A DNA stretch of 64,000 nucleotides from Hymenobacter busanensis (GCF_008727865.1 NZ_VTWU01000005.1:489761-553760); one strand, 5' to 3'; shown: positions 47,045 through 57,064, counted from the first letter of the stretch. The notes: generated by a model from the letters alone, not told the origin. Translations and numbers: made by a program.

Positions 47045-49153
47045 ATGGAAAAAACGCTAACCTTTCAGCACGTCAGCTACCTCTGGGACGAGGCCACGGC
47101 GCTCGGGATGAGCGGCGACGAAGTAGCCCTGTTTCTGTACCGCTCGAACCTGCTCGGGGCCGACTTGCGCCTGACCAACTACGCCGGCGGCAACACCTCC
47201 TGCAAAATCACCGAAACCGACCCCGTTACCGGCCAGCCCGCCGAGGTCATGTGGGTGAAGGGCTCGGGCGGCGACATCGGTACGCTGACCAAAGCCGGCT
47301 GCGCCAACCTGTACGTGGAGAAGCTGCACCAGCTGAAAAACCGCTACCGCGGGTTGGCGTTCGAAGACGAAATGGTGGGGTTGTTTGAATACTGCCTCTT
47401 CGACCCCAAGTGCGCCACGCCCAGCATCGACACCCCGCTGCACGGCCTGCTGCCCTTCAAGCACATCGACCACCTGCACCCCGACGCGCTGATTGCCATT
47501 GCGGCCAGCAAAGACGGCGAGCAGATCATGAAGGAAATCTGGGGCGACACCATGGGCTGGCTGCCCTGGCAGAAGCCGGGCTTCGACCTGGGCCTGCAGC
47601 TGGAGAAAATCGTGGCTGAAAACCCTGGCCTGCGCGGCGTTATCCTCGGCGGCCACGGCCTCTTTACCTGGGGAAACACCAGCTACGAATCCTACATCAA
47701 CACCCTGGAGGTGATTGAAATGGCCGCCACCTACCTGGAGGCCAACTACGGCAAAAAGGCCCCGGTTTTCGGCGGCGTAAAGCGCGCGCAAACCCTCGAT
47801 GCCGCCGCGCGCCGCGCCCAGGCCGCCGCCGTAATGCCGGTGCTGCGCGGTTTGGCCTCGGGCCACCGCCGCATGCTCGGTCACTACACCGACGACGCCC
47901 GCGTGCTGGAGTTTGTCAACTCCCACGACCTGGCGCGCCTGGCCCAGAAAGGCACCAGCTGCCCCGACCACTTCCTGCGCACCAAAATCCGTCCGCTCGT
48001 GCTCGACGCCGACGTGATGCAGGGCGACGCGGCCAGCGTGAAAACCTACCTGGAAGGTCAGTTCGAGGCCTACCGCCAAGACTACGCCGCCTACTACGAG
48101 CGCAGCAAGCACCCGAACTCGCCCGCCATGCGCGACCCGAATCCGGTCATCATTCTGTGGCCGGGCGTGGGCTTGTTCAGCTTCGCCAAAGACAAGCAGA
48201 CCGCCCGCGTGGCCGCCGAGTTCTACACCAACGCCATCAACGTGATGAAGGGTGCCGAGGCGGTGAGTACCTACCAGGGCCTGCCCGAGCAAGAGGCGTT
48301 CAACATTGAGTACTGGCTCCTGGAAGAAGCCAAGCTGCAGCGCATGGCCCCGCCCAAGTCGTTGTCGGGCAAGGTGGCTTTTGTGACGGGCGGCACCGGC
48401 GGCATCGGCAAAGCCATTTGCGAAGCCCTGCTCCAGCAAGGCGCCTGCGTGGTAGCCGTCGACCGCGACCGGCTGAACGAAACCCAGGACGAGCTGCGCA
48501 AGAAGTTCGGCAAAGACAGCGCCTTGAGCGCGCCCATCAACGTGACCGATGCCGGCAGCATTGCCGAGGCGCTGCGCCAGAGCATCCTGCAGTTCGGCGG
48601 CGTCGACATCATCGTCAACTGCGCCGGTCTGTCTATCAGCAAGCCGCTGGCCGAAACCACGCAGGCCGACTGGGACATTCTGAACGACGTGCTGGTGAAG
48701 GGCCAGTTCCTGGTGAGCCAGGAAGCCGTGGCCATTCTGCGTCAGCAGAAACTCGGGGGCGACATCGTGAACATTGCCAGCAAAAACGGCCTCGTGGCCG
48801 GCCCCAACAACGTGGCTTACGGCACGGCCAAAGCGGCGCAGCTGCACATGAGCCGCCTGCTGGCTGCCGAGCTGGGCCCCGACAAGATTCGGGTGAACAC
48901 CGTGAATCCCGATGCCGTGCTGCGCGGCAGCAAAATCTGGGAAGGCGACTGGGCCGCCGGCCGCGCCAAGGCCTACGGCATTTCGGTGGACGAGCTGCCC
49001 GCCCACTACGCCAAGCGCACCCTGCTGGGCGAAGAGCTGCTGGCCGAGGACATTGCCAAAGCCGTGCGCGTATTCGTCGATGGCTCCTTGGCCAAATCCA
49101 CGGGCAACGTGCTGAACGTGGACGGCGGCGTGGCCATGGCCTTCGTGCGCTAA
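47045..49153 (+). CDS. rhaD: bifunctional rhamnulose-1-phosphate aldolase / short-chain dehydrogenase
   Basis: 702 residues. Residues about 1-430 are a class II aldolase/adducin-like domain (NYAGGNTSCKI, WVKGSGGDIGTLTKAG, HIDHLHPDALIAIA with the metal-binding His pair, VILGGHGLFTWG). Residues about 437-702 are a short-chain dehydrogenase (VAFVTGGTGGIGKAICEAL, IVNCAGLSIS, NIASKNGLVAGPNNVAYGTAKAA with Y-x-x-x-K). The aldolase splits L-rhamnulose-1-phosphate into dihydroxyacetone phosphate and L-lactaldehyde; the fused dehydrogenase is known or proposed to oxidise lactaldehyde to lactate in such bacteria. A terminator follows at 49176. Confidence 0.93.
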   Translation: MEKTLTFQHVSYLWDEATALGMSGDEVALFLYRSNLLGADLRLTNYAGGNTSCKITETDPVTGQPAEVMWVKGSGGDIGTLTKAGCANLYVEKLHQLKNRYRGLAFEDEMVGLFEYCLFDPKCATPSIDTPLHGLLPFKHIDHLHPDALIAIAASKDGEQIMKEIWGDTMGWLPWQKPGFDLGLQLEKIVAENPGLRGVILGGHGLFTWGNTSYESYINTLEVIEMAATYLEANYGKKAPVFGGVKRAQTLDAAARRAQAAAVMPVLRGLASGHRRMLGHYTDDARVLEFVNSHDLARLAQKGTSCPDHFLRTKIRPLVLDADVMQGDAASVKTYLEGQFEAYRQDYAAYYERSKHPNSPAMRDPNPVIILWPGVGLFSFAKDKQTARVAAEFYTNAINVMKGAEAVSTYQGLPEQEAFNIEYWLLEEAKLQRMAPPKSLSGKVAFVTGGTGGIGKAICEALLQQGACVVAVDRDRLNETQDELRKKFGKDSALSAPINVTDAGSIAEALRQSILQFGGVDIIVNCAGLSISKPLAETTQADWDILNDVLVKGQFLVSQEAVAILRQQKLGGDIVNIASKNGLVAGPNNVAYGTAKAAQLHMSRLLAAELGPDKIRVNTVNPDAVLRGSKIWEGDWAAGRAKAYGISVDELPAHYAKRTLLGEELLAEDIAKAVRVFVDGSLAKSTGNVLNVDGGVAMAFVR

Positions 49154-49175
49154 CCGCGTTTCACTCCTGCAACGG

Positions 49176-49216
49176 CAAAAGCCGGTGCTGCTTTCGGGCG
49201 GCGCCGGCTTTTGTTT
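49176..49216 (+). terminator. terminator after rhaD
   Basis: CAAAAGCCGG (49176-49185) pairs with CCGGCTTTTG (49204-49213), followed by TTTTG. The GntR gene lies beyond it, so it is probably transcribed separately or by read-through. Confidence 0.7.
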
Positions 49217-49389
49217 TGCCAGACACCCAGCTGAATGGCTTGCTGATTGGCCGAAACCAAAAACGGCAAGGCCCCGGCGCGTTTCGTGGAACGCAAAAAG
49301 TGGCGAACTTGCCCAACGCCACCCACGCCAGGGCAGCTCTGTTGGCCGAAATCAAGGACAATGGCCTGTGCTCTTTTCTCCCCGTTAGC

Positions 49390-50403
49390 ATGTACAAACT
49401 GCAGTTCAAGCCATTCGATAAAACTCCGAAGTACAAGCAGATTGTGCAGTCGGTTATTGCCGATATCGAGCGGGGCGTGCTCAAAAAAGAAGACCAGCTG
49501 CCCTCCATCAGCGAGCTGAGCGCCGAATACTACCTAGCCCGTGACACCGTGGAAAAGGCCTACCGCGAGCTGCGGGCGCGGGGTTTCATCACCTCGGTGC
49601 AGGGCAAAGGCTACTACGTGCAGGCCAACGACGCGGGCAAGCTGAAGATTCTGCTCGTGTTCAACAAGCTCAGCTCCTACAAGAAAATCATCTACTACGC
49701 CTTTCTGAACGCGCTCGGCGACCGGGCTTCGGTGGATTTGCAGATTCACCACCACAGCGCGTCGCTGTTTCAGGAAATCATGGAGAAGAGCCTGGGCAAG
49801 TACAACCACTACGTGGTGATGCCCCACTTCACCCAGGACCTCGACAAAGCCGATTACCTGAGCATTCTGAATTCCATTCCGGCCGGCGAGCTGGTGCTGC
49901 TCGACAAAGACGTGCCGGGCCTGAAGCACCCGCCGCTGACGGTGTACCAGGACTTCGACAAGGACATTTTCGGGGCCTTGGAAGGCGTGCAGGATTTGAT
50001 GGAGAAATACCGCCGCCTGGTGCTGGTGCTGCCTGGCGTGGGCAACAACTACCCGGTCGAAATTTTCTGGGGTTTCCGGCTCTACTGCAGCAAGCACAAC
50101 AAGGAATTCGCCATCAAGGAAAACGCTATGAACGAGGTACTGGAGGCCGGCACCGCCTACGTGGTGGTGGAAACCACCGACTTGGCCGAGCTCATCAAGA
50201 AAGTGCGCCAAACGCCGTTTTTGCTGGGGCGCGAAATCGGCATTCTGTCGTTCAACACCAGCACCCTGAAGGAGCTGCTCGGCATCACGGTTATTTCCAC
50301 CGACTTCGAGGCCATGGGCCAGACCGCCGCGCGCCTGCTGCTGGAAGGCAAGCGCGAGAAAGTGAAGAACCCGTTCTACACCATTCGGCGGGGCTCGTTG
50401 TAG
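49390..50403 (+). CDS. GntR-family transcriptional regulator with LacI-like effector domain
   Basis: 337 residues from the ATG at 49390. The winged helix is at the N-terminus (KYKQIVQSVIADIERGVLKKEDQLPSISELSAEYYLARDTVEKAYRELRARGFITSVQGKGYYV). The rest (about 80-330) is a periplasmic-binding-protein-like sensor domain (KILLVFNKLSSYKKIIYYAFLNAL, GELVLLDKDVPG, YPVEIFWGFRLYC, REIGILSFNTSTLKELLGITVISTDFEAMGQTAARLLLEG). The placement between rhaD and rhaI makes it the best candidate local regulator of rhamnose use; the effector is probably rhamnose or rhamnulose. It has no obvious operator of its own. Confidence 0.9.
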   Translation: MYKLQFKPFDKTPKYKQIVQSVIADIERGVLKKEDQLPSISELSAEYYLARDTVEKAYRELRARGFITSVQGKGYYVQANDAGKLKILLVFNKLSSYKKIIYYAFLNALGDRASVDLQIHHHSASLFQEIMEKSLGKYNHYVVMPHFTQDLDKADYLSILNSIPAGELVLLDKDVPGLKHPPLTVYQDFDKDIFGALEGVQDLMEKYRRLVLVLPGVGNNYPVEIFWGFRLYCSKHNKEFAIKENAMNEVLEAGTAYVVVETTDLAELIKKVRQTPFLLGREIGILSFNTSTLKELLGITVISTDFEAMGQTAARLLLEGKREKVKNPFYTIRRGSL

Positions 50404-50427
50404 CCGGGGGCGAAAAGCCGCGGGTGG

Positions 50428-50471
50428 CAGGAGAGTTCAGAACAGTTTGGGGCCGGGCCGCCGCTACTTTG
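50428..50471 (+). promoter_or_regulatory. rhaI promoter and candidate rhamnose operator
   Basis: CAGGAG (50428-50433), AGTT, CAGAAC (50438-50443), TTTG (50446-50449) and TACTTTG (50465-50471). The first repeat starts 37 bases before the -7 box. The rhaI ATG is at 50576. Confidence 0.6.
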
Positions 50472-50575
50472 CTTACGCTTAGGGCCGGTTCCGTTTGGGC
50501 AATGGCTTCGGAGCGGGCGTGGCCGGGTGGCTACACCCCGCTGGGCCGCCCGTTTTTCCTCACGCTTCGTTCTGT

Positions 50576-51856
50576 ATGCTCGCTTCCCAACGCCTCCACG
50601 ACTTCAACCGTCCGCTGCAGGACGACCACCAGTTTCGGCTGACCTACACGCAGGACTTGCTGGGCCGCCGCGGCCTCGACGTGCAGGACATCGTGCGCCG
50701 CCTCGTCGCGTTTCAGGTGGCCATTCCGAGCTGGGCGCTGGGCACCGGCGGCACGCGCTTCGGCCGCTTCCCGCTGGGCGGCGAGCCGCGCAGCCTCGAA
50801 GAAAAGCTGGAAGATGTGGGCCTGCTCAACCAGCTCAACGGCTCGTCGAATTCCATTTCCCTGCACATTCCCTGGGATATTCCGCAGGACGTGGCGGCCC
50901 TGCAGCAGCAGTTGCAGGAGCAGCGGCTGACCATCGACTCGGTGAATTCCAACACCTTTCAGGATCAGAAAGAGCAGCCGGCTTCCTACAAGTTTGGCTC
51001 GCTCAGCCACACCGAGCAGGCCGCCCGCGAGCAGGCCATTCAGCACAACATCGAGTGCGTGCGCCACGGCGAGGCGCTGGGTGCCAAAACGCTGACCGTG
51101 TGGCTGGCCGACGGCTCCAACTTCCCCGGGCAGCAGCACTTCCGCCACGCCTACCAGCGCACCGCCGATTCGCTGGCCGCCATCTACGAGGCCATGCCCT
51201 CCGACTGGACGATGCTCATCGAGTACAAGCCCTACGAGCCGAATTTCTACTCGATGGTGATTCCCGACTGGGGCACTTCGTACTCGCTTTGCCAGCAGCT
51301 GGGCCAGCAGGCGCAGGTATTGGTCGATTTGGGCCACCACTTGCCCAACACCAACATCGAGCAGATTGTGGGCCGCCTGCTGCACTTCGGGCGCCTGGGC
51401 GGCTTCCACTTCAACGGCTCCATGTACGGCGACGACGACCTGACCACGGGCAGCATGAAGCCTTTCCAGCTGTTCCTCATCTTCAACGAGCTGGTGGACG
51501 GCGCCCGCGACGAGGCCGTGACCAACGCCGCCGTGGCCTACATGATTGACGCCAGCCACAACACCAAAGACCCGCTCGAAGACCTGCTCCAGTCGGTAGA
51601 AAACATATTGGGTGCTTATGCCAAGGCCCTGCTCGTCGACCGCGCGCTGCTGGCCGACTACCAGGCCGCCAACGACGTGGTGCGCGCCGAAGAGCTGCTG
51701 CGCGACGCGTTCCTGACCGATGTACGGCCGCTGGTGCAGGAGGCCTACTGCCAGAGCGGCGGCGCCCTCGACCCCATCGGGGCCTACCGCGCCGAGCGCA
51801 TCCGGGAGCAGCTGATTCGGCAGCGCGGCAAACTGAGCCTTTCCACCGGCCTATGA
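50576..51856 (+). CDS. rhaI: L-rhamnose isomerase (sugar isomerase, TIM barrel)
   Basis: 426 residues from the ATG at 50576; the in-frame extension upstream runs into the promoter. It matches the RhaI/xylose-isomerase-like type: GTGGTRFGRFPLGGEPRSLEEKLEDVGLLNQLNGSSNSISLHIPWD, then LTVWLADGSNFPGQQHFRHAYQR, IEYKPYEPNFYS, VLVDLGHHLPNTNIEQIVGRLL and FHFNGSMYGDDDLTTGS, with the metal-ligand Glu, Asp and His residues. It converts L-rhamnose to L-rhamnulose in the cytosol. Its stop overlaps the rhaB start (ATGA). Confidence 0.92.
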   Translation: MLASQRLHDFNRPLQDDHQFRLTYTQDLLGRRGLDVQDIVRRLVAFQVAIPSWALGTGGTRFGRFPLGGEPRSLEEKLEDVGLLNQLNGSSNSISLHIPWDIPQDVAALQQQLQEQRLTIDSVNSNTFQDQKEQPASYKFGSLSHTEQAAREQAIQHNIECVRHGEALGAKTLTVWLADGSNFPGQQHFRHAYQRTADSLAAIYEAMPSDWTMLIEYKPYEPNFYSMVIPDWGTSYSLCQQLGQQAQVLVDLGHHLPNTNIEQIVGRLLHFGRLGGFHFNGSMYGDDDLTTGSMKPFQLFLIFNELVDGARDEAVTNAAVAYMIDASHNTKDPLEDLLQSVENILGAYAKALLVDRALLADYQAANDVVRAEELLRDAFLTDVRPLVQEAYCQSGGALDPIGAYRAERIREQLIRQRGKLSLSTGL

Positions 51857-53181
51857 AAAAGTCGATTTACGCCGTGTTCGACGTTGGCAAAACCAACAAG
51901 AAACTGATTCTCTTCGACGAGGACCGGCAGATTATCGAAGAAAAGCAGCACGTGTGCCTCGAAACCGTGGACGAAGACGGCTTCCCGTGCGAAAGCCTGA
52001 CGCGCCTCACCCAGTGGGTGCAAACACACTGGCACGCGCTGCGCACCAACCCGCACTACCACGTGAAGGGCGTGAATTTCACGTCGTACGGGGCCAGCTT
52101 TGTGCACTTGGGCGCCAACGGCCAGCCGGTGCTGCCGCTCTACAACTACCTCAAGCCGCTGCCCGCGCAGTGGAGCACCCGGTTCTACGATGCGCTGGGC
52201 CAGACGCCCGAGGAGTTTGCCGCCGAAACCTGCTCGCCCCGGCTCGACATGCTTAACTCGGGCCTGCAGCTGTACTGGCTGAAATACGCCCGCCCCGAGC
52301 ACTACGCCCGCATCCGCACTTCGCTGCATTTGCCGCAGTACCTCTCGTACCTCATCACGGGCGAGGCCTTCAGCGACTACACTTCCGTGGGCTGCCACAC
52401 CAGCCTGTGGGACTTCAACCGTCAGCACTACCACGACTGGGTGCTGCGCGAAGGCATCGACGAGAAGCTGGCGCCGCTCACCACCGACTCGGTGGCCGCC
52501 GTGGTCGACGGCGTGCTGGTGGGCGTGGGCCTGCACGACAGCTCGGCGGCCGTGCTGCCGTATTTGCTGCAAACCGAGGAGCCGTTCTTGCTGGTGTCTA
52601 CCGGCACCTGGGCCATTACGCTCAACCCCTTCAACGACCAGCCGCTCACGCCCGAGCTGCTGCGCCGCGACTGCCTGAGCTACCTCTCGCCGAAGGGCCA
52701 CATGACCAAGGCCGCGCGCGTGTTTTTCGGGCGGGAGCACGACTACCAGGTGGAGCGCATTGCCAACTACTTCCACGTGCAGCCCGATTTCTTCCACTCC
52801 CTGGTGCTGGCCCGCCCCTACGACGAGGCCTCGCACCGGTTCCGGCCGTGGTGCATGGTGGGCACCGGCCCGTTTCCCGAGCAGCCGGCCGAAGAGTGGG
52901 ACCTGTCGGTGTTCAAAACCGCTGGCGACGCCTACCAACACCTCATGCACGGCCTGATCGACATCCTGAAGGAATCTATCAACCTGATTCGGCAGGACGA
53001 GAAAATCCTGTACGTCGACGGCGGCTTTGCCCGCAACCCGCCCTTCATGCAGGTGCTGAGCTGGCATTTCCCCGAGCTGGACATTCGCACGCTGGAAGTG
53101 CCGCAGGCCACGGCGTTGGGTGCTTTGTCGCACCTGGTGCAGGGCGAAGCGTGGTCGAAAACGCAGCCGTTGTTTACCTAA
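51853..53181 (+). CDS. rhaB: rhamnulokinase (FGGY family)
   Basis: 442 residues. The FGGY-family domains are both present: the N-terminal ATPase (AVFDVGKTNKKLILFDEDRQ, TSYGASFVHLG, GCHTSLWDFNRQHYHDW) and the C-terminal (LLVSTGTWAITLNPF, ILYVDGGFARNPPFMQVLS, QATALGALSHL). It phosphorylates L-rhamnulose to L-rhamnulose-1-phosphate, the substrate of RhaD. The start overlaps the rhaI stop by four bases, so translation is coupled. Confidence 0.9.
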   Translation: MKKSIYAVFDVGKTNKKLILFDEDRQIIEEKQHVCLETVDEDGFPCESLTRLTQWVQTHWHALRTNPHYHVKGVNFTSYGASFVHLGANGQPVLPLYNYLKPLPAQWSTRFYDALGQTPEEFAAETCSPRLDMLNSGLQLYWLKYARPEHYARIRTSLHLPQYLSYLITGEAFSDYTSVGCHTSLWDFNRQHYHDWVLREGIDEKLAPLTTDSVAAVVDGVLVGVGLHDSSAAVLPYLLQTEEPFLLVSTGTWAITLNPFNDQPLTPELLRRDCLSYLSPKGHMTKAARVFFGREHDYQVERIANYFHVQPDFFHSLVLARPYDEASHRFRPWCMVGTGPFPEQPAEEWDLSVFKTAGDAYQHLMHGLIDILKESINLIRQDEKILYVDGGFARNPPFMQVLSWHFPELDIRTLEVPQATALGALSHLVQGEAWSKTQPLFT

Positions 53182-53280
53182 CGCGTTGCCCGGTGCGGGT
53201 TGTCGGTTGCCAGGGCGTTCGATGAAAATCGGCTGAACGACTACCGGTAACTGGCAATGCGTAACGGGCAGCAGACTCCC

Positions 53281-54072
53281 ATGAAAGTAGGCTTATTCAT
53301 TCCGTGCTACGTCGACCAGTTTTACCCGCAGCTGGGCATTGCCACGTACCAATTGCTGGAAAAACTGGGTGTGCGGGCTGATTTTCCGCGCCAGCAAACC
53401 TGCTGCGGCCAGCCCATGGCCAACACCGGCTGCGAGCAGGACGCCAAACCGGTGTACCGCCATTTCGCCCGCACCTTCGCCGGCTACGACTACGTGGTGG
53501 CGCCCTCGGGCAGCTGCGTGTACCACGTGCGCAAGCACTACGACGTGGTGGAGCAAACTCCCGAGGTGCAGCGCGTGCGCCAGTCCACCTATGATTTGTT
53601 CGACTTCATTACCTCGGTATTGGGCGTAACGGAGCTGCCGGGCCGCTTTCCGCACAAAGTAGGCCTGCACCTGAGCTGCCACGGGCAGCGCGGCCTGCAC
53701 CAGGCCAACGAGTCGGAAATGACGCCGGTGCGCGACGGGCAGCTAAGCCGGCTGCTGCGCTCGGTCGACGGCCTGGCCCTGACTGAATTGAACCGCAACG
53801 ATGAGTGCTGCGGCTTCGGCGGCACCTTCTGCATCACCGAAGAAGCCGTGTCGGCGCGCATGGGGCAGGATAGGGTGCAGGACCACCTGCAGAACGGTAC
53901 CGAGGTGCTGACCGGCGGCGACATGTCCTGCCTGATGCACCTGGAAGGTATTGTGCGCCGCCGTCAGCTACCGATGCGCGTGCTGCACGCGGCCGAAATC
54001 TTCAACGCGGCGTTAGCGCAGCCCAGCAAGCCGGTTTCGACCTTCGTACCCGGCGCGGTGGTTGCGTTGTAG
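53281..54072 (+). CDS. lutA: lactate utilisation protein A (Fe-S, CCG domains)
   Basis: 263 residues from the ATG at 53281 (MKVGLFIPCYVDQFYPQLG). Two cysteine-rich CCG domains are present: CYVDQF...QQTCCGQPMANTGC at the start and LSCHGQRGL...NDECCGFGGTFCI in the second half, typical of LutA/LldE/GlpC subunits that carry Fe-S clusters. It acts with LutB and LutC to oxidise L-lactate to pyruvate. It lies 99 bases after rhaB, without an obvious terminator between them. Confidence 0.93.
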   Translation: MKVGLFIPCYVDQFYPQLGIATYQLLEKLGVRADFPRQQTCCGQPMANTGCEQDAKPVYRHFARTFAGYDYVVAPSGSCVYHVRKHYDVVEQTPEVQRVRQSTYDLFDFITSVLGVTELPGRFPHKVGLHLSCHGQRGLHQANESEMTPVRDGQLSRLLRSVDGLALTELNRNDECCGFGGTFCITEEAVSARMGQDRVQDHLQNGTEVLTGGDMSCLMHLEGIVRRRQLPMRVLHAAEIFNAALAQPSKPVSTFVPGAVVAL

Positions 54073-54077
54073 CACGT

Positions 54078-54197
54078 AGTGGTAGTACGACTCCCAAAGT
54101 CGTACTACCACTATCGTTGAACGACCATGGCATCTCCGCTTCGTCCCAACATCAGCAACGATAGTGGTAGTGCGACTTTGGGAGTCGTACTACCACT
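54078..54197. repeat. inverted pair of REP-like hairpins in the lut operon
   Basis: Unit 1 (54078-54112): AGTGGTAGTACGACT, loop CCCAA, then the perfect complement. Unit 2 (54163-54197): AGTGGTAGTGCGACT, loop TTGGG, then complement. Including flanks, 54078-54119 and 54156-54197 are 42-base inverted copies with one mismatch, separated by 36 bases. This is the layout of bacterial interspersed mosaic elements (paired REP hairpins). Confidence 0.88.
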
Positions 54198-54210
54198 GCG
54201 CCCCAAATCC

Positions 54211-55589
<1,379 letters not shown>

Positions 55590-55593
<4 letters not shown>

Positions 55594-56156
55594 GCAGCTC
55601 CCGCGAATCCATTCTGGCCGCTGTGCGCGCCAACCGCCCGCCTGCTACCGCCCTGCCGCCCGTCGCCGATTTCGGGGGCGAAGCGTCGGTGGAGCGGTTC
55701 ACCGAGTGGCTGCACTTCATCGGTGGCCAGGTAGTGCGCCTGGCACCCGACCAGCCCCTGGAAGATGCCGTGCAGCAGCTCTTCCCCAAGGCCGTTCGCA
55801 TTGCCTCCAACCTGCTGCCGGCCACGGTGCCTGTAAATGGGCAAACGACTACCGAAGTACTGGAAGCCGTGGATTTGGCCGTGCTGCAGGGTGAGCTGGG
55901 AGTGGCCGAAAACGGCGCCGTGTGGGTGCCCGAGGCCAACATGCTGCACCGGGCCCTGCCCATGATTACGCAGCACCTGGCGCTGGTGCTCGACCACCGC
56001 CACATCGTGGCAACCATGCACCATGCCTACGCCGCCGTGCAGCATACCGGCGCCTACGGCGTGTTCATTGCCGGCCCTTCCAAAACGGCCGATATCGAGC
56101 AGTCCTTGGTGATTGGGGCGCACGGGGCGCGTAGCCTCGTGGTACTGCTACGATAA
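55590..56156 (+). CDS. lutC: lactate utilisation protein C (LUD domain)
   Basis: 188 residues, a single LUD domain (SSRESILAAVRANRP, then VNGQTTTEVLEAVDLAVLQGELGVAENGAVWVPE...ALPMITQHLALVLDHRHIVATMHHAYAAV...GVFIAGPSKTADIEQSLVIGAHGARSLVVLLR). The start overlaps lutB by four bases (ATGA), so translation is coupled. It completes the LutABC lactate oxidation complex. A hairpin at 56171-56255 follows. Confidence 0.93.
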
Positions 56157-56170
56157 GTAGTAAACCAGCC

Positions 56171-56255
56171 GTCATCTTGGGCAGCGCGAAGGGCCTTCTC
56201 ACCGCTGAACGATAAGTTCTGGCGAGAGAAGGCCCTTCGCGCTGCTCAGGATGAC
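56171..56255. repeat. 30-bp-arm hairpin between lutC and the fucose genes
   Basis: 56171-56200 pairs with 56226-56255, 28 of 30 positions (both mismatches are G-U compatible as RNA on one strand), loop of 25 bases. Key arm sequence GCAGCGCGAAGGGCCTTCTC. Located between converging genes, followed by TTTTATTT. It is probably a dispersed repeat that also serves as a terminator. Confidence 0.8.
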
Positions 56256-56264
56256 TTTTATTTG

Positions 56265-57053
56265 CTACGCGTTAGCCAGCGCCCGGTCGAGGTGCACGTA
56301 GCCGCCGTCGACGTGGATGATTTGGCCGGTGGTATGGCTGCTGCGGGGCGAGAGCAGAAAAGCCACGGCATTGGCCAGTTCTTCCGGCGTGGTCATGCGG
56401 TTTTCCAGTGGAATCTTGCTGGTGATTTCGCGCAGCTTTTCCTCGGGGTTGGGCAAGGTTTGAATCCAGGTTTCGTAGGCTGGGGTCCAGCTTTCGGCCA
56501 CCACCACCGCATTCACGCGGATGCCGTACTTGAGCAGCTCCACGGCCCATTCGCGCGTCAGGGCGTTGCGGGCGCCGTTGGCGGCGGCGTAGGCCGAGGT
56601 GTTGCCCTGGCCGGTCTCGGCCGTTTTTGACGTGATGTTGAGGATGGCGCCCTTGCTTTTGATGAGCTCGGGCAGCGCGTGGTGGGCCAGCAGGTAGTAG
56701 TGCACCACGTTGCGGTGCAGGCTCTGCATAAACCGGGCGTAGTCGCCGTGCTCCAGCCCCACGCCGTCGTTGACGCCGGCGTTGTTCACCAGCCCATCGA
56801 TGCGGCCGAACTGCTCGATGACGGCTTGCACCGCCCGCTCGCACTCCGCCGGCTCCGACAACTCGGCTGCCACTTGCCCGGCCCGGCCACCCGCCGCTTC
56901 CACCGCCGCTACCACCTTCCGGTTATCTTCCTCACTGCGGCCGATGATGACCGGCACCGCTCCCTCGGCGGCCAACACCCGCACAATGCCTTCGCCGATG
57001 CCCTTGGCGCCGCCGCTCACGATAATTACTTTGTTCTGAAGCTCCAGGTTCAT
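56265..57053 (-). CDS. short-chain dehydrogenase, probable L-fucose (or L-rhamnose) dehydrogenase
   Basis: 262 residues from the ATG at 57053. The Rossmann fold has IIVSGGAKGIGEGIVRVL and VNNAGVNDGVGLEHGDY; the Ser is in NITSKTAETGQ and the Tyr in SAYAAANGARN. The usual Y-x-x-x-K lysine is replaced by Asn (YAAAN), a deviation discussed in the findings. RVNAVVVAESWTPAYE follows. Context (lactonase, hydrolase, second dehydrogenase) suggests the first step, sugar to lactone. It is the last gene of a four-gene minus-strand cluster. Confidence 0.83.
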   Translation of the reverse strand: MNLELQNKVIIVSGGAKGIGEGIVRVLAAEGAVPVIIGRSEEDNRKVVAAVEAAGGRAGQVAAELSEPAECERAVQAVIEQFGRIDGLVNNAGVNDGVGLEHGDYARFMQSLHRNVVHYYLLAHHALPELIKSKGAILNITSKTAETGQGNTSAYAAANGARNALTREWAVELLKYGIRVNAVVVAESWTPAYETWIQTLPNPEEKLREITSKIPLENRMTTPEELANAVAFLLSPRSSHTTGQIIHVDGGYVHLDRALANA

Positions 57054-57064
57054 GCGGGGAGAGG

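Noticed and set aside
47057..49006. A minus-strand open frame of 649 codons opposite rhaD
   Set aside because: Same reason; rhaD accounts for the whole region with both domains intact.
48418..49389. A long N-terminal extension of the GntR regulator reaching back over rhaD
   Set aside because: It is rhaD read in another frame; the regulator homology begins exactly at the ATG at 49390.
54127..54210. An earlier ATG for lutB
   Set aside because: It would translate the palindromic repeat; the LutB N-terminus matches from 54211.
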